A stretch of 64,000 nucleotides of DNA from Neodontobutis hainanensis (Eukaryota; Chordata; Actinopteri; Gobiiformes; Odontobutidae): positions 1,929,001 through 1,993,000 of the forward strand of contig JALDNG010000038.1 of the NCBI GenBank assembly GCA_024349245.1, in the 5' to 3' direction. This document shows positions 46,763-57,486 of this stretch, piece by piece. The translations under genes and the position numbers were made by a program. The notes beneath the pieces are model-generated. The model ran no database searches, was not told the DNA's origin, and was given only the letters and a program-made list of their open reading frames with translations. The stretch's first letter is position 1, and each line of letters opens with the position of its first letter.

Positions 46763-49675
46763 TATATATCACTTTTTAAAAACATTGCTTAACAAACAAT
46801 AGAACAACAAAATTTAGGCTGGGCATAGAGATACTCTCATAAGTGCTTGGCTATTAGGAGGCAACATCATCTAGAAATTAAAAACTATAAATAAATAAAC
46901 AGATAAACACATAAAACTTTAATAAAAGGGAACGGTTTTTGGACACTGATAAAATATTATGATGCTCTGTGTGTATCCTTTAGTGAATCAAACAAAACCA
47001 CTTCAGAACCCAATGTAAGCAGTTACCTGACTAAAATACTAAAAAAATAAGTGGAAATATATCTACCTTTTTACAGTATATATCTGTTCAGTGTCAAACA
47101 CACCTGGTTAGCCATAGTAGTAGAAGACACACCTACTATTCATTCAAAAGCCAACCCTTGCTCTGCTTTAAGAGTCAGCAGACATGTCAACCTAAGCATC
47201 CCAAATCCAAATCTAAAGGTGCACTCTTGTAAAACTGTATAATATCATCTTTAGTGGATGCTATCTCTTCGAAAGAAATGCTGTAAAAGTACAGGAATGC
47301 CCGGGATAACACTGTATTGGACGGCCCAAAAACCAAGAAGCAGCAGATAGAAGAGCGCTTTAGTAATCTCCTATAATCCTTTTTGTTCACCCAGGAGATT
47401 GTCCTGCTTTAGAAGTTTCCATCCAGACAAAGAGGTGGATAGTGCGATGGTATCAAATCTAATAGACTGGGGAGGTTGAGGAAAAGGCTAACCACCTCAC
47501 TGTGTCAAACTGAGACCGAGTTCACGGAAGTCGGCTCTTTCTCAATTATTTTCTAAATTAGCGAACTCCTGTGAGATTTAGCAGAGACATGTGAGGTATT
47601 ACTGCTCAGTGATGGTCAGTCAGGCCGGTTCAGAGGTGCAACCCTTCTGTCAAAGCACCTGACAAACCATTCAGGTGCTGGCAGTTTTCAAAGAATACCC
47701 CTGAGCACTTATTCTCTATTGTTAAAGAATTTGATTTAGTTCGAGCTTTAGTTGTAGGAGCTCACCAGGGGAGGGTTTTTTAAGGTTCAAATGCAGAGAT
47801 ATACAATTGTGGAGAGTTTTTTTCATGTTCCAAACAATGCAGGCTGTATTAGAAAAGATTCTTCAACTGATTACTCAAACATTTGCAGATTTTTGTTATT
47901 TTACTCTGTGGGTATGAGATGTTGAGTCACTAAAACCTTTTTTCTTCCACTTGATACTGTACAGTTCACCACGGCTTGGTATTACAGAGGTCAGCTATGG
48001 TACTTGTGTGATATAACTTATGAAAATGAAATTATAGTTAATGTTGCATTAACCAAGAGAGCTGGACTAGTTTTCTTTCGTTGCTGACTAGAAATAGCTC
48101 TGTCAAAGTTATATCAAAACTTTGACAGTTTATACATTTGAGTATACTTTTCTGATTATATTTTACTTTATTTATCATTTTTTGACCAATCAACTGATAT
48201 CAGTGTGTTACTCTTAAAGTTAAAGCAGAACTAAGACTTGCTACAACTTGCTTCAGTTAATCACACTGTTGTAAATACTCCAAGTGGGGCTCTGGAAAAC
48301 AACGCTCACCAGCTTAAAAAGAAACAGCAAACACAGTACAAGAAATAAAAACTTCAGAGGAGGTGGGTAATTGTAGAAATGGTCTTATAAACTCATTATA
48401 TATACATTGTTTGATTGTTTTTTCATGTCAATAGATTTAATTAAAATTGGAAGAATCTAAATTTGTTAGGAAAAGTATCTTATAAGTTCAACAACATAAA
48501 AGCCACATCGGAATTTGGAATTTGAGTCTTTCAATTTGTTTGAGCTGATGCCATTTTGTAAAAGTTTGGCTAAGGTTGACTCGAGAACAGGCTCGCTCTC
48601 GGTCTAACTGACATTTTCTCATCCTAAAAGCTTTATCTTTTTGGTAAAGTGTATGCCATTTGTCACTCTTGCATAAACGTGAACATGATCATGACCTGAG
48701 ACTTATGTTGGGTTGGTGGCAGCTCATCTTGTAAGTGTTGTTTTCGGCTCAGATGCACCAGAGGAGAACTTCAAACACACCGCTACAACTCAATTAACCA
48801 TTGTAAGGACTTAAAAAACTATTTATAAAGGTAAAAATGTTACTTAGTTTTGCTTTAATAAAGGAGGGGCTGTGACACTGTGCACCTAATACTCATTATT
48901 TATTTATTTCACATAATTTAAGCAATTTAAAAGGCACAAAGGCGAAAATTTATTTATTTTAGCAAAAAATGAGGAGGTGCATAATTTGTATGTTGCCTTA
49001 CAGTTAATTTCATCATTTTGAGTAACACCTACAGATTATGATGTCTATTAGAAGCTACATTACAAGAAACATAGCATGGTCAGAGACAACAATAATGCTT
49101 TAAACGATCACAATAAAAATATGTGCTTTAAGAAGTATGTTGTTTTGTAATTGCATAGAAGGGGTTATGTCACTTTCAATTTCAAAACCAAACCTACATT
49201 GTTGTTCAAATGACACTGACGGCAGTAATCTTCACCGTGTTTCCCCAGGCAATAAGAAAAATTGCTCATATTGTTAGTCTCTGCTCAAAGTTCCTAAACA
49301 CCCTGCAGTAAAATATTGCTCAGGAGCAATGCGCCTTCATGAGTAAAGGGGTAATAAGAGACTTTAAAGGTCAGATCATCTGTCTTAGTGGTGTTTTAAT
49401 GGAAAGTGTGGCCACTCGCCAAGGTTTGTGTCTCTCAAGGACCCCAGGTTAAGTAACGCTAAGACTCGAGTTAATAACAAAGGACTTCCAATAAAGGCAG
49501 CATCATTACAGAAAAGTGGCTGTGAGCACTTTGATTCGTTATGAAACCAAGGAAAGTAGTGGAGCCATGCTGAGACCTGACATTTGAAGAGTGGTGAGGG
49601 GGGTAGATATTGCTTAGATTGGTGAAAGGGCTGAGATAACCCAGACAGATTTCTATAAATGATAAAATATCTGAA

Positions 49676-49905
49676 GGCTGCACGGTGACAGAGTGGTTAG
49701 CGCTCTTGCCTTACAGCAAAAGGTTGTGAGTTCAAACCCTGGCTGACCCGAGCGTCCTCGACCAGATCCATAGTCTGTATGTCCTCCCCGTGTTACAGTG
49801 GGTTCTCTCCGGGTACTCCGGCTTCCTCCCACGGCACAAACACATGTATTTATAGGTCAAGTGTAGGTCAACTGGTAACTCTGTCTCCCTGGTAAATGAA
49901 TATAG
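49676..49905 (+). repeat. Teleost tRNA-like short repeat, plus orientation
   Basis: It starts 'ggctgcacggtgacagagtg' with 'gttagcgctcttgcc' (box-A-like), then 'gtgagttcaaaccctgg' (box-B-like, near 49728-49741), then 'gtatgtcctccccgtgttac' and 'ctccgggtactccggcttcc'. This is the same family as 14310-14577. The 3' half is diverged or lost after about 49860. Confidence 0.65.
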
Positions 49906-52092
49906 TGAGTGACACTAAAGCACAATAATAATCTACCAGTGCCATTATTTTGTACCCACGCTCTCTCTACACGCTGTTCTGTTGTCAATGAACTCACACG
50001 GGGTCTCTGCTGTCATCGCTGTTTGACGTTCTCTCTGTGTGCGTGCGACAACCGGCTACGACTCCTAATCCCAGGGTCCTACGAGGACCTGGTAGCTGCC
50101 TCAATTGTGCCTGTAGCGGTAACTGTAAAGCGGACCTTAAAAACAATAACTGACAAAAACTGTGAATATATATATTAGAGATGTTACATTGAAAATTATA
50201 TATAAATCCCATTTGTTCCACTTTAATCTTGGTAGGTCACATTAGTGCCTTGTTCTAGCAGCAGTTTGGCATTTGGTATTGGTAATGGCAGCCTAATGGT
50301 TTTCTGTGCCTCTAACTTGGTCATATTTCAAGAAACAAACACAATCTGTTGCTGTCTTCTTGGCATCTGAACGGCACCATGTACCAAAGCATGACTTGCC
50401 AGCAGCTCAATGGTCCATCAGTTTCAGTTTATTGGAACATAATCAAATTCTTAATGCCAAATTCAAAAACTTAATACCAATAACTGGAAATAAAAAATAC
50501 AAGTCAGTATAAGTTTATTAACAATGTTTAATGAACTCCAATATGCCATTTTTTTACAGAAGATGTAGGCTATGATAACAGAATTTCAATTCAGTTTTTT
50601 TTTATATAGTCCAATATCACATTAAGACTGTACAAAGAGCATTACTACACAGTTTACAGCCTAACTGGACTTGGAGGGAGTAGACTGTGGTGAAAACATG
50701 TTTTAGTGACTTGGTAAAATGGGTGTAATAATGGTTTGTTGAATAATGTATGTAGTGGCACTTTAGTATCTGGGCAAACTTACAGTAATTCATGGATTTT
50801 ATTAATATGGACATACTTTGATAATCTGGGTCTATATATGACGTAATGGTTGTTGGTAATGTGAAAACAGAGATGATGTTGTGACTGTGTCAATAATGTA
50901 GACAGACAAAAATGCAGCTATAAATGAATGACAGTTTTTTTTTTTTGTTTGTTTTTTTTTCAGAAGTGATCAGTGGAGTATCAAAAACAATGTGAAAAGT
51001 TTTCACATTTGCAAATCACACATTATGAATCTTGGCCTTATTCAAAATGATCCCTAATGTTTGGTTTAAAATGCTAATGGACGTGCAGTGTTAGTTGTAT
51101 TTTGGGAGATGAGTAGATCTCTGTGGTTTTGGTGATTGTATTTTTTTTGTAACTCTAAAAGAAACTCCACCACTTTGTCGAGCAATTTTAAAGGTTACAT
51201 TCAAAATGGGACTATGTCAGCCCTTCAGTGTAATTTCAGGTAGAATACAGACTGGATAGCACTCTCTGCTGTTCCACTGCTGCGAGAGAAGATTGAATAT
51301 GATCACATCCTTTTGTGTGGACTCCCTCTAATGAGCCAAGTTAGCACAGTCTGTGTGACTTTAGCCAGAGCTCAATGTGACAGATGATGTGTAACCTTAT
51401 ATCCCCCAGATCTTAATACTGTTGGCAGCACTGACCCATTTTTAATGATCCTTCTGCCTGAGGATGGATTAGCTCTGTCTATAGAGTCCACAAGAAAGAA
51501 CTGGCAAAATGACCTATTGTAGATGACTGACATCTCTGTCTGCTCTGGGAAATTAGAAAATCATAAAACCATGTTAATTTGGTTGATTTTTTTTTTCCAA
51601 CCAAATGAAAATTTATATTGGATTTTAAGTGTCGACAAAATGGAGGAAATGAAACTTACATTTCTTCATTGAACATTTTGTGCTTTGAGTGAGTCAAGTG
51701 AAAGTCACCAGTGCTGGCTCCAAATTTCTTAAACTCTATGAATTTACTTATTTGATTGATTCATTCAAGCCAGGAATTTCTTATTAAAGGAACCTATTAT
51801 TAAACCCCTAAAGGAACCACGCTGGGGTTTTTAAGGGTGTTTTATAATTTTACAGGGCTGTCTTTGTTCCTGATTTATTGCAATATTCTTTTATAGGTAA
51901 TGTAACATTGCACATCTCTCCAAATGTAAGTAAAACAATACAGTGCAGTTCAAGTTTTTGATTTAGGCAACAATATAAGCATTCTTACTATGTTTAGGTT
52001 GTTTTTCCTCCAGTTGTGACCACTGGCTTTTCATTTCCTCCCAGGCCCTTCTGCTCAAGCCCAGTGGCCATGAAGTTCACCTGTACCTACAC

Positions 52093-52105
52093 TGTGTGTG
52101 TGTGT

Positions 52106-52139
<34 letters not shown>

Positions 52140-52151
52140 GGGGGGGGGGGG
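52093..52151. repeat. TG microsatellite followed by G15
   Basis: TG repeats at 52093-52136 (one GG interruption at 52106-52107) run directly into 15 consecutive G at 52137-52151. On the minus strand this is C15 followed by CA repeats. Confidence 0.95.
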
Positions 52152-53487
52152 TAATAGCCAATTAATCCTACAACATGGCTTTGAATGCACACACATACAA
52201 AGCTAATATGGACAGATAGATGCATTATAAAACCTACAACAAAATGTGTGTGTGTGCGCACATGTGTGTATTTATTTAGACTTTAATTTGTGCTAATTTT
52301 TTTTGGACATTTTTTTTTTTGTATTCAATGTTTTGTTTGTATTTGTGTAATGTTCTATATTGCTGTTGTCTTTTATATAGAATTAAGCCTAACCAGGGAC
52401 TTTAGCTTCAAGACTTTTTAACACGGCATTGGTTACTTTTTGACACAATGCTTTGTCAAATAAATAAATAAATAAATGTGCAAGACAGAGTCCATTTGCA
52501 CCCAGGTATTTCTTCACAAATACAAAAGATAAAAGGTACAAATCCCAAAAGGATGCCAAAGCAATTGTGATAAAGCTTGTGTGATATCTGGGCTTATGCC
52601 TTGGAGTGATATAGTGTTACTGTTGACTGTTTCCTGTTTCTCTTCCCATTTATCTCCAATTGGACTCAATCACTACAAAGTCAGTGTTTGTCTGTTTGGT
52701 CATAATGTCATTTACCTGCATGGAGTTACTCTGCAGCGTTCACAGGTGGAGCTATACATCACAGAGTTAGCGTAGTGAAAGTTCACGGCTGTGTTTGCTG
52801 TGTTATTGTCATAATAAAAGTGATTGAGTGGGTGCCGTACAAAGTTGTCTTCTGCTCCAACGCAAGGTTGCATAGTCATTTGAAATATAATGAAAAGTGA
52901 GGAAGGGCTAACCTTGACAATGAGAGACCGGCAGAATCAAAGATGAGATGCAGTTTTTGTTTGGCTATAATGGGAAATAGGAACACTGTACAAGGCCTCA
53001 TTCAGTGAAAAGAGGAGTTTTTCTTGGATGTTGATTTAACATGACTCATAAAGAGCATATACACATAAAATATGTCAACAGCTGAGAAGGAATTACACCT
53101 CATAGGAGCTTAGAAAATGGAGGCTGGATATTGGAAAGACAGGTATAACTTTACAAAGTTTTGGTATTTGGGGAATCATACATGAAATTTGGCAAATGAC
53201 AATCCCACAGTATGGCCCTATGAGTGCCTGGTCATACAACTGATAGAGCAGCACTGATTCGGAAGGATTTTTCTGCCTACATCACACCAGCAGTATTTTT
53301 AAATTAGAATGGTGTCCGCAGCACTTGTTGAGTGTGGGCATTAACTTTTTGATAAAAAAAAGGAGACTATGTAAACTGATCACATATGTCTGGAGTGTAG
53401 TGGATCTTACCATTTTAACAATACTTGCAATACTTGCTTTTAAGTGAATCGATTTAATTTTTTGCCATTGTTTCCTCCTTGTTGCAG

Positions 53488-53655
53488 GAATCATCAGGAC
53501 TGCCTTAGCCAACATGGACCGTGAAGCCAGAGAACATTACACTGTTGTGATTCAAGCCAAAGACATGGCAGGCCAAGTCGGAGGCCTCTCTGGCTCCACA
53601 ACCATCAACATCACCCTGACAGATGTCAACGACAACCCGCCCAAGTTCCCACAGA
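53488..53655 (+). CDS. cdh18: Cadherin-18, coding exon 4 (rest of EC2)
   Basis: The exon is 168 bp and encodes the end of Gly216 to Gln271 plus one base of Lys272. The acceptor is gttgcag and the donor A|gtatgt (phase 1). It contains '[12 protein letters not shown]' with the calcium-binding MDRE (225-228), '[20 protein letters not shown]', an N-glycosylation site NIT at 256, and the EC2-EC3 linker DVNDNPP (261-267). '[17 protein letters not shown]' matches cadherin-18, where relatives have 'AKDMGGQ'. The length agrees with the family. Confidence 0.95.
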
Positions 53656-55822
53656 GTATGTACACGTATACACACTCACAGCCTGCATGTTCTCAATTCA
53701 ACTTCTGCTTACATAAAAAAAAGTTATTCCATTAAAACGTTAAGTAGTTTTTTTTTCAGGAAGTGGCAAAACATGGCATTTTTAAAAGCTCCCGTCATTA
53801 TATGCACTGAATGAGGAGGAATCAAATATAAGACCATGAACAATTTAGATCGATAATCAAAGTTTGAAGCCACAGAACTTAAAGAAAAACTATTTAGAAA
53901 TGAATCTTCAGAAAGTAGTTGCAAATTACAAATCATCTGACAATTACCATTTGTGACAAATTCAGAAAATACTCCAAACTATTCAGTCTTAAAGTCTCAT
54001 TAACTAACAAAGTGGAGATCGCCCTTGTTTCGCCTTGTGCATCACTTGGCCAGTGGGAAAATTTAGAAAAGTAACCAATTAAAGTTCTACCAAGCAAGTA
54101 CAACTCACCTTCCACTGAATACATTAGCGCATGAAATTAAACCACCAAGCAAGTGACTGAGAAAGCTATTCTTAGCTGTGATCGCCTTGAGCAGAGAACC
54201 TTGCTGCAGCTGCAACAATACAGTATATCACCTGAAAAGTGTAATGCGAATGGAGTGTACCACTAACATATTATAGGATAGGTTTAGTACGTGAGCGCTT
54301 GTTACTGGAGTGTTTTCATTTAATCATTTATTTGGACAGGGCAGTGCTTATTCATTAACATACAATGCTGTATAAAGGTTTACACAATACTGTTGTAAAT
54401 ACACAAGATTTGGCAACAACGCTCTTTTCAATTTTTTGTCCCAGACTTAAAAAAAAAAAACATAATACCATACAACAGACATATAAACTGTGCAGTATTA
54501 CAATACAATCCATAGAACAGTTATCATAGCTCAAACCTACCTACCCTAAAGTACAACTGATGCAATACAATCTACCCATTTTAAAAGTGTCTATGCTTAA
54601 ATAACGTACTTGTTATGAGTAGATTTAATTTAAAGTACCTATCATAGGTGTGTTAAAGTGCTTTTTATAAATGTACCTATGTAAACATGCATATTAAAGT
54701 GCCTATGTGTAGCTCTTATTTAATGTTCACAGTTTTAAGTTGTTATTCAGCCTTGTTTTAAACTTTTTCTTAAACGAAACAAAAGTGAGGCTACCTCTAA
54801 TTACCGGTGCAGAGTTTTCCAGCATGTGCAGCCTTTTAATAGAGGATGTTTTGTGCAATATATGTGCTATATTTAAGACAACTACTTTAATTGAGTTTGA
54901 AGGAAAACTTTTTCATTGAGCGTCTAATGAAAGTAAATAAACCTTTCAAGAGTTCACAATAGAGCAACTATTACTAATAAAAACTTTTTTTGTTCCATTT
55001 ATGTAGTATTGGCTTTTAAAAGAGTCATGTGTGTTGGTCATGTGATTAATTATTATTTAATGTCAGATAACAGAGCTTCCCCAAAACCAAATTTTATGTT
55101 TTTTTTTTTTTTATGTCTTGTTGTGATATATTGCTATTTCGGTTCTGATGTTGAAAAGGGTAAGCAAATAATATGTCCGGACTTCAGCGTACACCTTTTC
55201 GGTTTGTGCGTTTGAAAGTGTTTTATTGTTTTTAGTTTGTTTTTTTGTGAAAAATAAAGGTTAAATAATATATAAAAAATCTAATAGGAGTGCTGAATTT
55301 AGCAAATTCTCTTTTTCTTCATATTATTATTTGTTATAATGGCTCATTATTACTTTTCCTTGAATAGTTTATCCTTTGTAATTGTGGTTCTCTTTCTTAT
55401 TAAACCAGCGTTTAGCGAATGCTTACAAAAATCCCTCCATTTTAATGACAAATTTAACTAATGACAAAGCAGGGATTCTTTGTCTTTGAAAGTGCCTCAT
55501 CAAGCACAAATTGCCCTTTGGCCATGAGTTTTTTTTAATCCCCTCTGCTGTGAAAAAATGATTCAAACCATCAACATTTTGTGAATAATCATTTGCCTCG
55601 GAGTTTGAACTGCTCCACTGCAGTGCTCTCACCCTTGGTTTTAGCGTTTAGTGTCAGCTCAAGCACCGCAGACTATTTTTAATGACATTCCCCCCGGAAC
55701 AATCAGTGGCACCGTTGAATTGCTTAGCTCAGCCCTTTTATATGAACATTTAGACAATGGTTGTGGACCAGCTGAGGCTGTGATGTGAATGTATTATTTT
55801 TATTTTTTTTATCTTGCCACAG
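53656..55822 (+). other. cdh18: cdh18 intron (2.2 kb)
   Basis: Bounded by gtatgt and ...cttgccacag. The part from 54318 to about 54860 ('ttatttggacagggcagtgc', 'gagttttccagcatgtgcag') resembles an old minus-strand LINE-type tail, but the match is weak. Nothing else was recognised. Confidence 0.8.
54318..54860 (-). repeat. Possible degenerate LINE-tail repeat
   Basis: 'atttatttggacagggcagtgcttattcattaac' resembles the wording of a common fish interspersed repeat, and 'gagttttccagcatgtgcag' resembles its other end. No coding sequence remains. The call rests on memory of similar repeats and is uncertain. Confidence 0.3.
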
Positions 55823-56010
55823 AAAACTATGAGCTGTTTGTCGTGGAATCGGCCCAAGTCGGAAAACCAGTCGGGAAAATCAAAGCAAATGACGAAGATG
55901 TTGGCATCAACGCAGACATCAAGTACAGCATCATTAACTCAGAGGGAGCCAACATGTTCTCCATCTCCACAGACCGGGACACCAGGGAGGGGATCATCAG
56001 CCTCAAGAAG
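55823..56010 (+). CDS. cdh18: Cadherin-18, coding exon 5 (EC3)
   Basis: The exon is 188 bp and encodes the end of Lys272 to Lys334. The acceptor is cttgccacag and the donor AAG|gtaaca (phase 0). The joined frame reads FPQKNYELFVVESAQVG, matching cadherin-18 'ESAQVG'. It contains the EC3 calcium motif region 'KANDEDVGINADIKYSI' (292-308) and 'STDRDTREGIISLKK'. The length equals the usual 188 bp of this exon. There are no breaks. Confidence 0.95.
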
Positions 56011-57232
56011 GTAACACACAAAATACAACCCAAAACTGTGCCAAGAAAGTCAACATTGCATAGAAAAAGATTAGTATTAAAATAAAATGCATTTTATTCA
56101 ACCATGTCTCTGTCTCAGACTTAGAGGACTCAGAATTAAGATTATGACCAACCAAGGCAGCCACATTTTTATTTTATTTTTTATTTATTATCATTATTGG
56201 GATTGATAATCTTTACCTGTGCCTTTTTAGGCCTTTTTAGGTGAACTGTGACTACTATCATTTTTCTTCAGGCCTGCTCAATAGTTTTTTTTTCAATCAG
56301 GTACTGTAGCTAAAAGTATAACTGAATAATTACCATTTTAAAATGGTTATCATTTTTTTTATTATAGTATTTATCCATCACCATCAATGTCAACATACAG
56401 TTTAAAGCACACAAAATCCATGATTGCAAGTCTGAAAAGTCTTAATTCACAGACCATCCAAGGAGCACTTATGGATGTCACTGATTACAATCTGGTGTAT
56501 TTTAATTTGGTTACTGCCGTGTAATTCAATAGTTTACATTGACACAAGAGTTTAGGAGGGCTGTCTGTCAACGCTATTAAGGCTGGCTGTTTGATCCCTA
56601 CTCACTTTGTCAGAAATTTAAAGTGTAGCTGATTTTAGAAAGTTGTAGGCGTAAAGTATAGGGGCAAATGACTATGTAAGTCTAAAGATCAATATTTATA
56701 TAATGTTTCTGAAAAATAATTAGTAAAGTCAGATATCACCCGTCAAAACCAGCCTAAAAATCTAAAAAGCATAATTAAAAAGAGAAATCTAAAACAAAAT
56801 AAAAGTAACATCACTTGAATTTGAAGGCAATTGCAATAAGAATATGCTGCTCAAGCTGCAAACCCCGTGTGACCTTAAAAGATGAAACCAATTTATTTGT
56901 GGGAACAAACCAATTGCAAACAGATGCAGCTGTTCTTTTAGAGCTTGCTAATAATTTTCAATCAACAAACTTAATATGGAGCAATCTGTTCCCATATATT
57001 CATCAGCTGCATCCATTATTATCCATTAGTTTTTCCTAAAACAAGGGACTCAGACAATTGCTCTTGCAGTGTTTGTATTTTAAAGGATCATCTGTTGCAA
57101 TTGCAAAATAGTTTTAATTAGTTTTGTGTGCACCATTGAGGTATAAAAGTTAGGTTTAGTAAATAAACACTTGATTATAAATGTATTGTTCGAATATAAA
57201 CACATTTCTTGCTTTAATGTTCTTGTTTTCAG
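56011..57232 (+). other. cdh18: cdh18 intron (1.2 kb)
   Basis: Bounded by gtaaca and ...tcttgttttcag. It is the shortest intron in the window. No repeat or conserved feature was recognised. Confidence 0.85.
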
Positions 57233-57486
57233 CCTTTGGACTATGAAAGGAAGAAGACCTACACTCTGCACATTGAGGGGACAAACACACACGTTGACCC
57301 TAGATTCTCTTATCTGGGGGCTTTCAAAGACACGGCAACTCTGAAAATCTCTGTCGGCGATGTGGACGAGGCGCCTGTCTTTTCGATGGATTATTACATC
57401 ATGGACGTTTATGAGAATTCTCCGAGTGGCACCGAAGTGGGCTCTGTCACAGCTCGAGATCCAGACAGCAATAACAGTCCCGTTAG
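57233..57486 (+). CDS. cdh18: Cadherin-18, coding exon 6 (end of EC3, start of EC4)
   Basis: The exon is 254 bp and encodes residues 335-418 plus two bases (AG) of an Arg or Ser codon. The acceptor is gttttcag and the donor AG|gtaaga (phase 2). It starts PLDYERKKTYTLHIEGTNTH, as in cadherin-18, with LDYE in the place of LDRE, as is common in EC3 of type II cadherins. The EC3-EC4 linker is DVDEAP (377-382); most relatives have DVDEPP. EC4 begins 'FSMDYYIMDVYENSPSG' and ends in 'RDPDSNNSPV'. The following exons are not in this window. Confidence 0.95.

Larger units (their letters stand above)
37485..53487 (+). other. cdh18: cdh18 intron (16.0 kb)
   Basis: Bounded by gtgagt and ...gttgcag. It holds the second minus-strand LINE (40672-41730), two TTA microsatellites (44164-44232 and 46701-46762), a 24-base A-run (45216-45239), the hairpin repeat (45711-45970), a tRNA-like repeat (49676-49905) and a TG/G15 tract (52093-52151). 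A weak minus-strand block at 42554-42800 ('SFKEPRLWNSLN') may be a LINE relic. No further cadherin exon is present, as the frame joins directly from 37484 to 53488. Confidence 0.85.

Noticed and set aside
52055..52261. His/Thr-repeat protein on the minus strand
   Set aside because: It is the translation of the CA/TG microsatellite.
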